The notes under the pieces: generated by a model | Told to the model about the DNA's origin: nothing | What the model saw: the letters and a program-made list of their open reading frames with translations, nothing else | Database searches by the model: none | Made by a program: the position numbers and the translations under genes | Shown here: in pieces, positions 1 to 6,618 of the stretch | Layout of the letters: the number at the start of each line of letters is the position of its first letter | How positions within the stretch are numbered: the stretch's first letter is position 1 | Source: Thermoplasmata archaeon | Lineage (GTDB): Archaea; Thermoplasmatota; Thermoplasmata; Thermoplasmatales; Thermoplasmataceae | Assembly: GCA_021835265.1 (NCBI GenBank) | Contig: JAKBQK010000057.1 | Span: forward strand, 1-13,506 | DNA length: 13,506 nt | Direction of reading: 5' to 3'

Positions 1-107
1 ATTCCACCTGTTGCCTTTGCAAGTGTTTCAGCTCCAGTTTGATCTGTAACAAGTATGATTGTATTATTCTGCGAGGAATAAATGTGTGCTATTCCCGTTT
101 TATTCAA
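1..107 (-). CDS. rps11: 30S ribosomal protein S11 (uS11), N-terminal fragment cut by window edge
   Basis: Small-subunit protein uS11, which binds 16S rRNA in the platform near the mRNA exit. About 35 N-terminal residues are visible, including [13 protein letters not shown] and TDQTGAET, which match the conserved archaeal S11 start; the rest lies left of the window. The start is a TTG at 105-107: an in-frame TAG at 114-116 closes the frame just upstream, and GAGGT at 116-120 gives a well-placed ribosome-binding site about 8 bases before it. The gene overlaps the end of the S4 gene by 8 bases, so translation is probably coupled. It is the third gene of the S13-S4-S11 operon, the usual archaeal order. 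Identity is secure despite the short fragment. Confidence 0.9.
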   Translation of the reverse strand, partial: MNKTGIAHIYSSQNNTIILVTDQTGAETLAKATGG

Positions 108-702
108 CTTTTTCTACCTCCTCTGAATTTTCAGGTTCTGCTGACTCTTGTGGTTCATCTTCTACCTTTTGATCGCCTGCTATCACAAGCCTTACCGGAT
201 GTTTATCATCTATGAATGGTGAAAATTCGCTGTATTCTATGGAATCTTCTACACTTGCCTCAACGAGAAGCCCGGGTACAGTTACTCGTCTTCCATTCAT
301 TAATATATGACCGTGGGTTATCATTTGCCTTGCCTGTTTTACGGTCTTTGCAAGGTTCTTCCTGAATACTATTGTTTGAAGTCTTCTTTCAAGAACGCTC
401 TCTATGGTCAAAGACAGAATATCATCAAGAGATGCATTTCCTGTGGATATTTTGTACCTGTTCAATCGTGCTAGTAGAAGGTTCAACTGCTTTATGGCAA
501 GAGGATCATTTCTTCTTGTCCTTGCCTGCAACTCCCTTGCCTGGGCTCGTATGGAATCAAGACTTGCCTGACTTCTCCATAGCTCCTTCTTGTTCTTCAG
601 ACCATATAAATTTATAGTCTTTCTCTCTTCGTCTATTCTATCTTTTTCCCAAGGATGCCTTGGTGTTGAATATAATTTTTTCTGAAACTTTGGATCTCCC
701 AA
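100..702 (-). CDS. rps4: 30S ribosomal protein S4 (uS4)
   Basis: Primary 16S rRNA-binding protein that nucleates assembly of the small-subunit body. It has 200 residues, normal or slightly long for archaea. The N-terminal part carries the archaeal S4 signature ([17 protein letters not shown]). The S4 RNA-binding domain lies around residues 105-165 (LERRLQT, then [20 protein letters not shown]). The last 23 residues form a Glu-rich acidic tail. The start is TTG at 700-702, preceded by GGAGTGA six bases upstream; those bases also include the S13 stop codon. S13 ends 6 bases upstream and S11 overlaps the 3' end, so this is the middle gene of a tightly packed operon. Confidence 0.97.
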   Translation of the reverse strand: MGDPKFQKKLYSTPRHPWEKDRIDEERKTINLYGLKNKKELWRSQASLDSIRAQARELQARTRRNDPLAIKQLNLLLARLNRYKISTGNASLDDILSLTIESVLERRLQTIVFRKNLAKTVKQARQMITHGHILMNGRRVTVPGLLVEASVEDSIEYSEFSPFIDDKHPVRLVIAGDQKVEDEPQESAEPENSEEVEKVE

Positions 703-708
703 TCAAAA

Positions 709-1173
709 TCACTCCTTTTTCCTTTGTACGCCCACTGTCAGTCCCTTCCTGCCGTTACTTCTGGTTCTCTGACCCCTCACCTTGTGATGGGTTTCATGTC
801 TTATCCCTCTGTATGATCTTATCTTTTTCATTGTGTTGATATTATCCTGAATCTGCACATTGAGGTCATTCCCAACCAGATTCATATTTTTTCCAGTTAC
901 AGGATCTGAACGGTTGTTCATCATCCACGCGGGAATATCTTCATACTCTTCAGATTCGATATAATCCCTTATCTCCTCTATTTTTTCCTCGCTGAGGTCT
1001 CCCAGTCTCATACTTTCATCAATCTCTAGCTTTTTCGTTAGGGTTTCAGCCAATCTTATGCCGATACCTTTGAGATCTGCCAGAGCCAGAACTACATCTC
1101 TTTCTCCGTTAAGATCCATGCTTGCAATTCTTACAATGTATTGGAAATCAGTTTTTTCTTTTTCGTCAGGCAT
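709..1173 (-). CDS. rps13: 30S ribosomal protein S13 (uS13)
   Basis: Small-subunit head protein uS13, which contacts the P-site tRNA and the large subunit through bridge B1. It has 154 residues, typical of the longer archaeal form. Visible signatures are the helix-two-turns-helix segment DLKGIGIRLA (33-42), then YRGIRHETHH (121-130) and RGQRTRSNGRKG (133-144) in the basic C-terminal tail. The ATG at 1171-1173 has GGTGA at 1178-1182, six bases upstream. It is the first gene of the S13-S4-S11 operon, and a strong TATA-like box lies about 65 bases upstream. The run DEKEK at the N-terminus is an acidic extension before the conserved core. Confidence 0.97.
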   Translation of the reverse strand: MPDEKEKTDFQYIVRIASMDLNGERDVVLALADLKGIGIRLAETLTKKLEIDESMRLGDLSEEKIEEIRDYIESEEYEDIPAWMMNNRSDPVTGKNMNLVGNDLNVQIQDNINTMKKIRSYRGIRHETHHKVRGQRTRSNGRKGLTVGVQRKKE

Positions 1174-1229
1174 TAATTCACCAGTCCTTTAACATGCTTA
1201 AATGTTATCCCTTGCGGTTGCTCCTTATC

Positions 1230-1247
1230 TTTAAAATATATATATTC
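1230..1247 (-). promoter_or_regulatory. TATA-box promoter of the S13-S4-S11 operon
   Basis: On the minus strand the sequence reads AAGAATATATATATTTTAAA, a strong archaeal TATA element with core at about 1236-1244. Transcription would begin about 25 bases downstream, near 1210-1215, giving a leader of roughly 40 bases that carries the S13 ribosome-binding site. The box lies only about 20 bases after the stop of the DUF357 gene, and no T-run terminator is visible between them, so read-through from that gene remains possible. Confidence 0.65.
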
Positions 1248-1263
1248 TTTTTGTAAAGTTTGG

Positions 1264-1581
1264 TTATTTGTAAAAGGTAAATTTCCTATAATCCCCATCA
1301 GTTTTGAAGATGCCAAGTCTTACCCCACTATCCAGCCATCCATATGAATAGTTGAGGCATGATAGCGCATTTATTAAGTCGCCAACTTCCTGAAAATGTT
1401 TCGCGTCGGAGAAATATGAATATATCATCTCTAATGAGCTCTTGGCAAATTCATATAGAAGTGAATTTTCTGGAACGCTTATGGAAAGTACTTCAAGAGC
1501 CCTGTTTTCTATTTCAGTATATTTTAGCACTTTTTCCTCCAGTGCTGTGGAGAAGTCCTTATCTGTATGTTGAGTAGTCAT
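1264..1581 (-). CDS. DUF357 family protein, archaea-specific, function unknown
   Basis: A 105-residue protein recognised as DUF357 by its C-terminal signature ALSCLNYSYGWLDSGVRLG (72-90), a conserved archaeal motif. The sequence looks all-helical, with predicted helices at about 8-32, 40-60 and 63-90, and no signal peptide or membrane segment. Its biochemical role is not established. The ATG at 1579-1581 lies inside the upstream gene: the two coding regions overlap by 23 bases in different frames, indicating a co-transcribed, probably translationally coupled pair. No good ribosome-binding site precedes the ATG, which fits coupling. The S13 operon follows on the same strand after 90 bases. Family assignment is confident; function is not inferred. 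Confidence 0.85.
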   Translation of the reverse strand: MTTQHTDKDFSTALEEKVLKYTEIENRALEVLSISVPENSLLYEFAKSSLEMIYSYFSDAKHFQEVGDLINALSCLNYSYGWLDSGVRLGIFKTDGDYRKFTFYK

Positions 1582-1900
1582 TCAGTAAATTCCATATCTG
1601 TTTCTGGGTTCCCTCATCAAGAACACCTTCTTCCTTTTTCTTTATAACAAAATCCCTGGCCTCGCTGATTCCCTGTCTGGATGCAATGGCATATATTCCA
1701 CCAGTTATTGAGCCCCTTATGCTATCGGGTAGGGATTCTACTGCCTTTGATAGCATGAAATTGAATTCCTCGCTTTTCCTCATATCCAGTTTCTTAATCC
1801 GTTTTGGCCTGGGTGTTTCATTTCTATCATTATATCCGTAATACCGTCCCCTCTTGTTCTGACCTGGTTTTTTAGGGGTATACTTTCTTCTTGCCGCCAT
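1559..1900 (-). CDS. Unrecognised small protein with a basic N-terminal tail
   Basis: I do not recognise this family. With the ATG at 1898-1900 the protein has 113 residues. Residues 1-37 are rich in Arg/Lys (14 basic against 2 acidic) with Gly, Pro and Tyr (RGRYYGYNDRN), resembling a flexible nucleic-acid-binding tail. Residues 40-113 look like a compact helical domain (FNFMLSKAVESLPDSIRG, then SEARDFVIKKKEEG). There is no signal peptide or membrane segment. An in-frame TTG at 1910-1912 would add four residues, but neither start has a clear ribosome-binding site; the ATG lies about 10 bases after the expected transcript start, so initiation is probably leaderless or short-leader. It heads the transcript that continues into the DUF357 gene. 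A role near RNA or ribosomes is only a guess from the tail and neighbours. Confidence 0.7.
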   Translation of the reverse strand: MAARRKYTPKKPGQNKRGRYYGYNDRNETPRPKRIKKLDMRKSEEFNFMLSKAVESLPDSIRGSITGGIYAIASRQGISEARDFVIKKKEEGVLDEGTQKQIWNLLNDYSTYR

Positions 1901-1929
1901 ATTTTTATTCAATGCAATATGTTAAGGGT

Positions 1930-1940
1930 GGTTTTAAACC
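1930..1940 (-). promoter_or_regulatory. Candidate TATA box before the unknown/DUF357 gene pair, inside a palindrome
   Basis: The minus strand reads GGTTTAAAACC. The TTTAAAA core centred near 1935 is about 25 bases upstream of position 1910, which puts the transcript start just before the ATG at 1900. The same 11 bases form an almost perfect inverted repeat (GGTTT, one base, AAACC), so a repressor site overlapping the promoter is conceivable but not shown. Confidence 0.45.
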
Positions 1941-1980
1941 TTGTTGTGTTCTATCTGAATTCGAGAATAAACTATTTCTG

Positions 1981-1989
1981 GAAAAAAAT
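1981..1989 (-). terminator. T7 run, candidate terminator of the TYW2-like gene
   Basis: Seven T residues in a row on the minus strand (1982-1988), about 40 bases after the stop codon at 2028-2030. Archaeal RNA polymerase terminates at such runs without needing a strong hairpin. A 13-base palindrome at 2008-2020 lies 20 bases before it. Confidence 0.5.
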
Positions 1990-2007
1990 GCCTTAAATCT
2001 AACGTTT

Positions 2008-2020
2008 GTTCTAATAGAAC
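2008..2020. repeat. Perfect 13-bp inverted repeat GTTCTAATAGAAC
   Basis: Two 6-base arms, GTTCTA and TAGAAC, around a single central base. A third copy of the half-site GTTCTA occurs at 1948-1953, just before the candidate promoter of the unknown/DUF357 pair. It could be part of the upstream gene's 3' end or an operator for the downstream genes; the sequence alone does not decide. Confidence 0.5.
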
Positions 2021-2027
2021 CTGATAA

Positions 2028-2996
2028 CTAGATCACCTGAAATAGTGAACTTATATGCCATACATGTGGGGAATAGGATTTCACAATGTGACTGTCCAAT
2101 GGCATTAATAAATACCCAAGGTATCTGGCAGATTTCATAATATCGTACACACTATTTTTGATATTACCTGTCAGTTCCAGGTGATGAAGTAAAATGAACC
2201 CATTCTTTGAAACATGAGATAGACCTGCAGGAAGATAAATTTTTGACTTGAAATTTCCCATGACTACTAGATCATACTTTTCTTCCGTAATAAAAAGCCT
2301 GCAGTCCATGTTGCGAGTTATAATCCTATCCTTTACCCCATTATAAGCTGCACTTTTTTCCAGATATTCAAGAGCCTCTTTATTGAGATCTATTGCCGTT
2401 ACATTTTCAACACTTTCAAGTTTTGCAATTGGTAAGGAGAAATAACCAATACCGGCAAACATATCAAGCACAGCTCTGGGATTTATCTTCCTGATTGATG
2501 GGAGACCTCTTTCAACTATATTTCCCTTGCTCATCATCAATCTAGCTGGGCTTGTGATAAAGGTAACACCATTTTCCAGATACATTGTATCGCCTGGTTT
2601 TCCGGCAATAAGCCTGAGTTTTGGTTTTCTGATTTCACCCTCAATTTTTCCATCCCTTACGTACACCTGCGTTGCTATAGACTTCTCTACCAGTACTCTT
2701 GAGATCGTTTCCAATTTGTCATAATCCCTGCTGAATACAACTGTAGTTCCCATTCTCTGCCATCTGATCCTTTGACTTCCATCTTCAATGATACTGCTGA
2801 TCACATCAGGTACTGTGACATCTTCTTTCCTGGAGAAATCTCTTTCACATAATATTGCATTTTGAAATTGCACTCTTTCTCTAACTGGAATGATAACCTT
2901 TCCATTTTCCTTCAGAGATCTCAGGTTCCTGATTAATTTTCCTTCTCTTTTAGCTTTCTTTATGAAGGATTCTGCATCCTTTTCCTCAACTTCCAT
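2028..2996 (-). CDS. taw2: TYW2/Trm5-family tRNA-Phe wyosine-pathway enzyme (probable aminocarboxypropyltransferase Taw2)
   Basis: Class I SAM-dependent enzyme of the Trm5/TYW2 family acting at G37 of tRNA-Phe. From the ATG at 2994-2996 it has 322 residues: an N-terminal D1-like domain (MEVEEKDAESFIKK to about 45), a middle segment with PKLRLIAGKPG, and a Rossmann domain with SAM motif DMFAGIGYFSLP (178-189) and ribose-binding acidic residue D203. Trm5 methylases carry an Asn-Leu-Pro motif after the fourth strand; here the segment is VVMGNFKSKIYLP, and the end is KSYSPHVWH, both closer to archaeal TYW2, which transfers the 3-amino-3-carboxypropyl group of SAM to 4-demethylwyosine. A TTG at 3030-3032 would add 12 residues; the ATG aligns better with the family start and sits about 30 bases after the predicted transcript start, but no well-spaced ribosome-binding site settles it. 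Trm5 activity cannot be excluded. Confidence 0.8.
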   Translation of the reverse strand: MEVEEKDAESFIKKAKREGKLIRNLRSLKENGKVIIPVRERVQFQNAILCERDFSRKEDVTVPDVISSIIEDGSQRIRWQRMGTTVVFSRDYDKLETISRVLVEKSIATQVYVRDGKIEGEIRKPKLRLIAGKPGDTMYLENGVTFITSPARLMMSKGNIVERGLPSIRKINPRAVLDMFAGIGYFSLPIAKLESVENVTAIDLNKEALEYLEKSAAYNGVKDRIITRNMDCRLFITEEKYDLVVMGNFKSKIYLPAGLSHVSKNGFILLHHLELTGNIKNSVYDIMKSARYLGYLLMPLDSHIVKSYSPHVWHISSLFQVI

Positions 2997-3049
2997 TGCA
3001 AGATTTTTCAAATCCCTCAGTAATTGGATCAATCAATAAATTCTATTGC

Positions 3050-3057
3050 CTTAAAAT
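3050..3057 (-). promoter_or_regulatory. Candidate TATA box for the TYW2-like gene
   Basis: The minus strand reads CATTTTAAGG with core at 3051-3056. The transcript would start near 3025-3030. A second weak candidate, AATTTATTG at about 3036-3044, is also possible. The 96-bp divergent region 2997-3092 must hold promoters for both this gene and hemL. Confidence 0.35.
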
Positions 3058-3059
3058 GA

Positions 3060-3070
3060 AAAACATAAAT
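3060..3070 (+). promoter_or_regulatory. Candidate TATA box for the hemLCD operon
   Basis: AACATAAATTG on the plus strand lies about 27 bases upstream of the hemL ATG at 3093. No GGTGA-type site precedes that ATG, so a leaderless transcript starting at or very near the ATG is the likely arrangement. The match is weak. Confidence 0.35.
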
Positions 3071-3092
3071 TGATAGGAAAAAATATACCTTC

Positions 3093-4394
3093 ATGCTTTC
3101 CGATGATCTATTTAAAAGAGCATCCAGGCTTTTCCCTGGTGGAGTTAATTCACCTGTTAGGTTCTATGAGCCATATCCAACATATTTTTCACGTGCTTCT
3201 GGTTCCAGAATTTTTGATGTGGAAGGAAAGGAATATCTGGATTTCTGCATGGGTTTTGGTGTTAATTTCGCTGGATATTCTAATACCACCATAGCTGAAG
3301 AAATAATGTATTTGCTGGATAATACGATCCCTGAAGGAGTTCCCACTGAAAATGAGATAGAACTGGGAGAGATCATTCAAAAAGCTGTTCCGTCTATTGA
3401 AAAGATGAGATTCACAAATTCAGGAACTGAGGCAACCATGCATGCAATCCGGCTGGCGAGGGCCTTTACAGGCAGAAAACTGATACTTAAGATGAATGCG
3501 GGATTTCATGGAGCCCATGACTACGTACTGGTAAGTGCTGGAAGTGGTGCATTGAATTTCGGTACACCTTCAAGCCCAGGTATCCCGGAGGAAGTTGCAA
3601 AAACTGTTCTTGTGGGAGATTTCAACAATGAGGAATCCATAAGGGAATTATTTAAACTACATGGAAAGGATATAGCAGCGGTTATTACGGAGCCGGTTCT
3701 TGGCAATCTTGGCGTAATTGGACCTGAGAAAGGATTCCTGAAATTTCTCAGGGAGATCACGGAAGAATATGGCGCATTGTTGATTTTTGATGAGGTTATT
3801 ACAGGATTTAGATTCAGATACGGAGCCTATCAGGATATTATAGGTGTTAAGCCAGATTTAACAACTATGGGCAAAATAATTGGTGGTGGAATGCCTGTTG
3901 GTCTCTTTGGTGGAAGAGCAGATATAATGAATAGGATCAGCCCAGAAGGAAATGTGTATCAATCTGGAACATTCAGCGCAAATCCATTTACTGTTGCGTC
4001 TGGGCTGGCAACCCTGAATTTCCTTAAAGACAAAGATTATGAATATACAATAAGTCTGGCAACGTGGGTTGAGGATAAATTGAAGAGTTTCTCTGATATG
4101 GGCGTTCAGGTAAACAGGGTCTATAACATGTTTACCATATTCTTTAATGAAGAAAGGGTTTGGAACTACGAAACGGCTCTGAAATCAGACAGAAAAAAGT
4201 TCATGAAATTTTTTAATTTTTCCAAAAAGCACGGAATCTATTTTTCACCCGGTCAGTTTGAGGCGTCTTTTGTTGGTATGGCACATACACCAGAGGAGGT
4301 TGAAATGGCTGTTTTTAAGATGGTGTACACCCTGGAGTTTGATATGAATGAAGATAGGAACGAGAGAGAGCAGGTTAGCATTAATTCAAACTGA
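3093..4394 (+). CDS. hemL: Glutamate-1-semialdehyde 2,1-aminomutase
   Basis: PLP enzyme that converts glutamate-1-semialdehyde to 5-aminolevulinate, the last step of the C5 route into tetrapyrroles; cytosolic. It has 433 residues, the usual size. The start FPGGVNSPVR (14-23) matches the family. The fold-type I aminotransferase features are SGTEAT (110-115), the cofactor-binding FDEVITGFR (232-240) and the Schiff-base lysine K261 in MGKIIGGGMPVG. YQSGTFSANP is also conserved. The segment GFHGAHDYVLVSAGSG replaces the more usual YHGHHD form, a mild variation. The last 15 residues are encoded by DNA that also encodes the start of hemC (47-base overlap in another frame) and lie beyond the conserved family end. 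It is the first gene of hemL-hemC-hemD; the hemA and hemB partners are not in the window. Confidence 0.97.
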   Translation: MLSDDLFKRASRLFPGGVNSPVRFYEPYPTYFSRASGSRIFDVEGKEYLDFCMGFGVNFAGYSNTTIAEEIMYLLDNTIPEGVPTENEIELGEIIQKAVPSIEKMRFTNSGTEATMHAIRLARAFTGRKLILKMNAGFHGAHDYVLVSAGSGALNFGTPSSPGIPEEVAKTVLVGDFNNEESIRELFKLHGKDIAAVITEPVLGNLGVIGPEKGFLKFLREITEEYGALLIFDEVITGFRFRYGAYQDIIGVKPDLTTMGKIIGGGMPVGLFGGRADIMNRISPEGNVYQSGTFSANPFTVASGLATLNFLKDKDYEYTISLATWVEDKLKSFSDMGVQVNRVYNMFTIFFNEERVWNYETALKSDRKKFMKFFNFSKKHGIYFSPGQFEASFVGMAHTPEEVEMAVFKMVYTLEFDMNEDRNEREQVSINSN

Positions 4395-5193
4395 GATGTT
4401 TACCAATATTCTTGGTAGAAACCATGAAATTGTTAAGATCAGAAGTAAGGGAGACATGGATAGGGAGAGACCGCTAAAGGAGATTGGTGGACAGGGTCTT
4501 TTTGTTAACGAAATAAACAGGATGGTGCTAAATGGGGATCTGGACTGTGCGGTGCACAGTGGAAAGGATTTGCCGACAATTTTGAACAAAGAGCTTGAAG
4601 TTGTCTCTGTTTTTGACTGGAAAAATTATCATGACGTGATAGTCTTTAGGAGAGATTTGGAAGGGACTGGAAGGATGAAAATTGGAACCTCGTCACCCAG
4701 AAGAGAAGAACAGATTCGAAAACATGCTAAGAACTGGGATGTATTCGGACTTAGGGGTAACATTGATACAAGGTTAAATAAGCTGGATGCTGGGAATTAC
4801 GATGGGATAGTATTATCAGAGGCCGCAATGGTAAGAATGTATCCCAGTAGAGATTATGAGATTCTTGATGAGAGTATTTTTGTTCCTGCTCCAGGTCAGG
4901 GCATAATAGCTGTAATAGCAAGGAAGGATTCCCCTAATTATGATGATATAAAGATCACAGAAGATCCAACTGCCAGAAAGAGATGGGATGTTGAACGAAG
5001 GATATCGGGCATTTTTAACATGGGCTGCTCAGTGCCAAATGGAATTCTGTATAATCCTGAGACTGAATTTCTCTATATGGATATAAATATCAGGGAAAAT
5101 GTGATTTCCATCAGGATTAAGGTCAGAACTTTACAGGAGGCTGAAATGGTCGCCAGAAATGTAAAAGAGATAATGAATTATGGTGATTATTAG
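4348..5193 (+). CDS. hemC: Porphobilinogen deaminase (hydroxymethylbilane synthase)
   Basis: Polymerises four porphobilinogen molecules into hydroxymethylbilane. It has 281 residues, slightly short for the family. It begins directly with the conserved MKIGTRESRLALIQT. Further signatures are RSKGDMD (32-38), GGQGLFVNEI (47-56), VHSGKDLP (69-76, with catalytic D74), GTSSPRR (113-119), RGNIDTRL (136-143) and PAPGQG (180-185). C227 in FNMGCSVPNG is the attachment point of the dipyrromethane cofactor. The usual substrate-binding Arg-Asp-Ala stretch near residue 95 reads YHDVIVF, so one arginine appears to be missing. GGAG lies about 10 bases before the ATG. The gene overlaps hemL by 47 bases and hemD by 14, so the three are probably translated from one message. 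Confidence 0.97.
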   Translation: MKIGTRESRLALIQTEMFTNILGRNHEIVKIRSKGDMDRERPLKEIGGQGLFVNEINRMVLNGDLDCAVHSGKDLPTILNKELEVVSVFDWKNYHDVIVFRRDLEGTGRMKIGTSSPRREEQIRKHAKNWDVFGLRGNIDTRLNKLDAGNYDGIVLSEAAMVRMYPSRDYEILDESIFVPAPGQGIIAVIARKDSPNYDDIKITEDPTARKRWDVERRISGIFNMGCSVPNGILYNPETEFLYMDINIRENVISIRIKVRTLQEAEMVARNVKEIMNYGDY

Positions 5194-5854
5194 CTTTAGA
5201 CCAGAAGAAAAATTCAAAGAGGTTGAAATAAGGGGAAAAGAGGTTCTGAATATACCTTTAGTAAGGATCTTAAAACTTGATAATGTAAAATCTCTGGATC
5301 TTGAAATGTTTGATGGTATTGCTTTCACCAGTTCCACAGGAGTCAGATATTTTTTCAGTATATACAGTGAAATCGATGAAAAGATGATGATATTCTCCAT
5401 TGGTGATTCCACTGCAAGAGAATTGATGAAATATGTCAACAATCCACTGGTATGCAGTGATTCCTATTCTGGAGGCTTTGCATCTTTTATAGCGGATTAT
5501 AAGCCAAAAAGGGTACTGATTCCTAGAGGCATGACCCATTCCAGTGTGCTCAATGAAGATCTAAGGAAGGCAGGAATTTACAGTGAAAACTTCTATCTTT
5601 ACAAATATGAGAATATCGATCAGAGAGATAACATAGCCAGGGCAGTAAAGAATAAACAAATAGCCCTGATATTCACTTCACCACTCGAGGTCAAATTATT
5701 CAATCAGTATACTGGTGGTAGATATTTAGATAATCCTGCCTATCCTATTGGAAAGACAACTTTTTCAACCCTAAAAGAAGCAGGCTTCGTGAATATAAGA
5801 TTTGATGGAAAGAAATCATTCAGTGAACTTATAGACTTCATAAATTCGCAATAG
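5180..5854 (+). CDS. hemD: Uroporphyrinogen-III synthase
   Basis: Cyclises hydroxymethylbilane with inversion of ring D to give uroporphyrinogen III, the branch point to siroheme and heme. It has 224 residues and a divergent sequence, as usual for this family. Recognisable parts are DGIAFTSSTGVRYF (45-58), SIGDSTAREL (73-82), ALIFTSPLEV (162-171) and YPIGKTTFSTLKEAGF (188-203), in the expected two-domain order. The position directly after hemC supports the call. The ATG overlaps the hemC end by 14 bases, and GAGAT lies about 8 bases upstream. Its TAG stop at 5852-5854 coincides with the last bases of a tRNA gene on the opposite strand. No T-run terminator is evident before that tRNA. Confidence 0.92.
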   Translation: MVIISFRPEEKFKEVEIRGKEVLNIPLVRILKLDNVKSLDLEMFDGIAFTSSTGVRYFFSIYSEIDEKMMIFSIGDSTARELMKYVNNPLVCSDSYSGGFASFIADYKPKRVLIPRGMTHSSVLNEDLRKAGIYSENFYLYKYENIDQRDNIARAVKNKQIALIFTSPLEVKLFNQYTGGRYLDNPAYPIGKTTFSTLKEAGFVNIRFDGKKSFSELIDFINSQ

Positions 5855-5926
5855 CGGGGAATGGATTTGAACCATCGATCTACGGGTTATGAGCCCGTCG
5901 GGATTTCCTAACTACCCCACCCCGCT
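5852..5926 (-). tRNA. Initiator tRNA-Met (anticodon CAT)
   Basis: The minus strand folds into a complete cloverleaf without intron. Acceptor arms are AGCGGGG (5926-5920) and CCCCGCT, with discriminator A at 5852. The D-arm pairs GGG with CCC, and the T-arm is GATGG, loop TTCAAAT, CCATT. The anticodon stem is ACGGG/CCCGT around loop CTCATAA, so the anticodon is CAT. The A1:U72 pair and three G:C pairs at the base of the anticodon stem mark it as the initiator rather than elongator Met or Ile-CAT. CCA is not encoded, so it must be added after transcription. The 3' terminal three bases overlap the hemD stop codon on the other strand. Confidence 0.95.
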
Positions 5927-5949
5927 GTTATACCGTATTTGTTATTTGG

Positions 5950-5958
5950 ATATATATG
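5950..5958 (-). promoter_or_regulatory. TATA box of the initiator tRNA gene
   Basis: On the minus strand ACATATATATCC lies with its core at about 5951-5957, some 27 bases upstream of the first base of the mature tRNA (5926). This is the expected archaeal spacing if transcription starts at or a few bases before the tRNA 5' end. Confidence 0.7.
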
Positions 5959-6005
5959 TTATTAATGTGATCCTGCCTATTTTATGCTGTATTCAATGAG
6001 TACAC

Positions 6006-6035
6006 CAAAAATCATGATTTGAAATTTGTAAAAAT
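6006..6035 (-). terminator. Candidate terminator of the aIF1A-rio1-dim2 operon
   Basis: Downstream of the dim2 stop (6040-6042) the minus strand carries two short T-rich runs, ATTTTTAC near 6030-6035 and GATTTTTGG near 6006-6011. The second follows a perfect 12-base palindrome, AAATCATGATTT, at 6009-6020. The remainder of the 113-bp spacer, up to the tRNA, shows only the tRNA promoter. Confidence 0.4.
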
Positions 6036-6039
6036 GAAA

Positions 6040-6618
6040 TTATCTGAAAGATTCTGCGATCCTTTCTGCCTTAAGTTCCTTTGCCTTGGATTCAAGGTAG
6101 GTGTAAACTGTTCTCTGCTTCTTTCCCTCGATTATCATCTGAAGTGCCTGCAGTGCATATCTCATTGAAATGTAATCTCCTATGAGAGATACAGTATCAC
6201 CATAAACGCATACGAAGCAGTCTGTGATATCTTCAACTATTTGCCTTGTTTTCCCCTGCCTGCCTATAATTCTTCCCTTTATTTCATTGATCCTGTTTGA
6301 TCCTTTTCTTGCAAATTCCCTGAGAGAAATTACCACAAGCTGAAATCCATCGCTATAAAGATAGAATGCCCTTTCCGGACTGAAACCTCTTCCTATGGCC
6401 TTCACTACCTCAGCTGTTGCGTTTACCTTCAGTGGATCTGTACTTTCCTTTGCAGTTACCAGAATATCTCCATCCGTAGAGTCTATGTCAAGAATGCATC
6501 CCGACATTTCCTCTATGTCTTTCTTTGTTTTTCCTTCCCTACCTACCAGAGCACCTATCCTGTCTCTTGGTATTCTTATACTGATTGAATTTTCTATGTG
6601 ATCGCTTTCCTCACTCAT
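6040..6618 (-). CDS. Archaeal Dim2/Pno1-like KH-domain protein (16S rRNA 3'-end maturation factor)
   Basis: Archaeal homologue of Dim2/Pno1, a two-KH RNA-binding protein that in eukaryotes guides processing of the 3' end of small-subunit rRNA. It has 192 residues from the ATG at 6616-6618. KH1 is ISIRIPRDRIGALVGREGK with GREG at 26-29; AIGRGFSPERAF (74-85) is diagnostic of the family; KH2 has GRQG at 119-122 (KGRIIGRQGKTRQ). The tail is Lys/Glu-rich helix. An upstream in-frame ATG at 6643-6645 would add nine residues, but the inner ATG has GGTGA five bases upstream and overlaps the rio1 stop by 8 bases, so I chose it. Pairing with rio1 and aIF1A agrees with a joint role in 30S maturation. Confidence 0.93.
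   Translation of the reverse strand: MSEESDHIENSISIRIPRDRIGALVGREGKTKKDIEEMSGCILDIDSTDGDILVTAKESTDPLKVNATAEVVKAIGRGFSPERAFYLYSDGFQLVVISLREFARKGSNRINEIKGRIIGRQGKTRQIVEDITDCFVCVYGDTVSLIGDYISMRYALQALQMIIEGKKQRTVYTYLESKAKELKAERIAESFR

Noticed and set aside
2997..3032. TTG at 3030-3032 as start of the TYW2-like gene
   Set aside because: It is only about 21 bases from the centre of the best TATA candidate and has no ribosome-binding site; the ATG at 2994-2996 fits the family N-terminus better. Not fully excluded.
3164..3380. Two overlapping short frames on the minus strand inside hemL
   Set aside because: Both are antisense to conserved hemL sequence and show no protein-like features.
5927..6039. 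Possible C/D-box small RNA in the tRNA/dim2 spacer
   Set aside because: No convincing C box (RTGATGA) with matching D box (CTGA) is present; the region is explained by the tRNA TATA box and T-rich runs.
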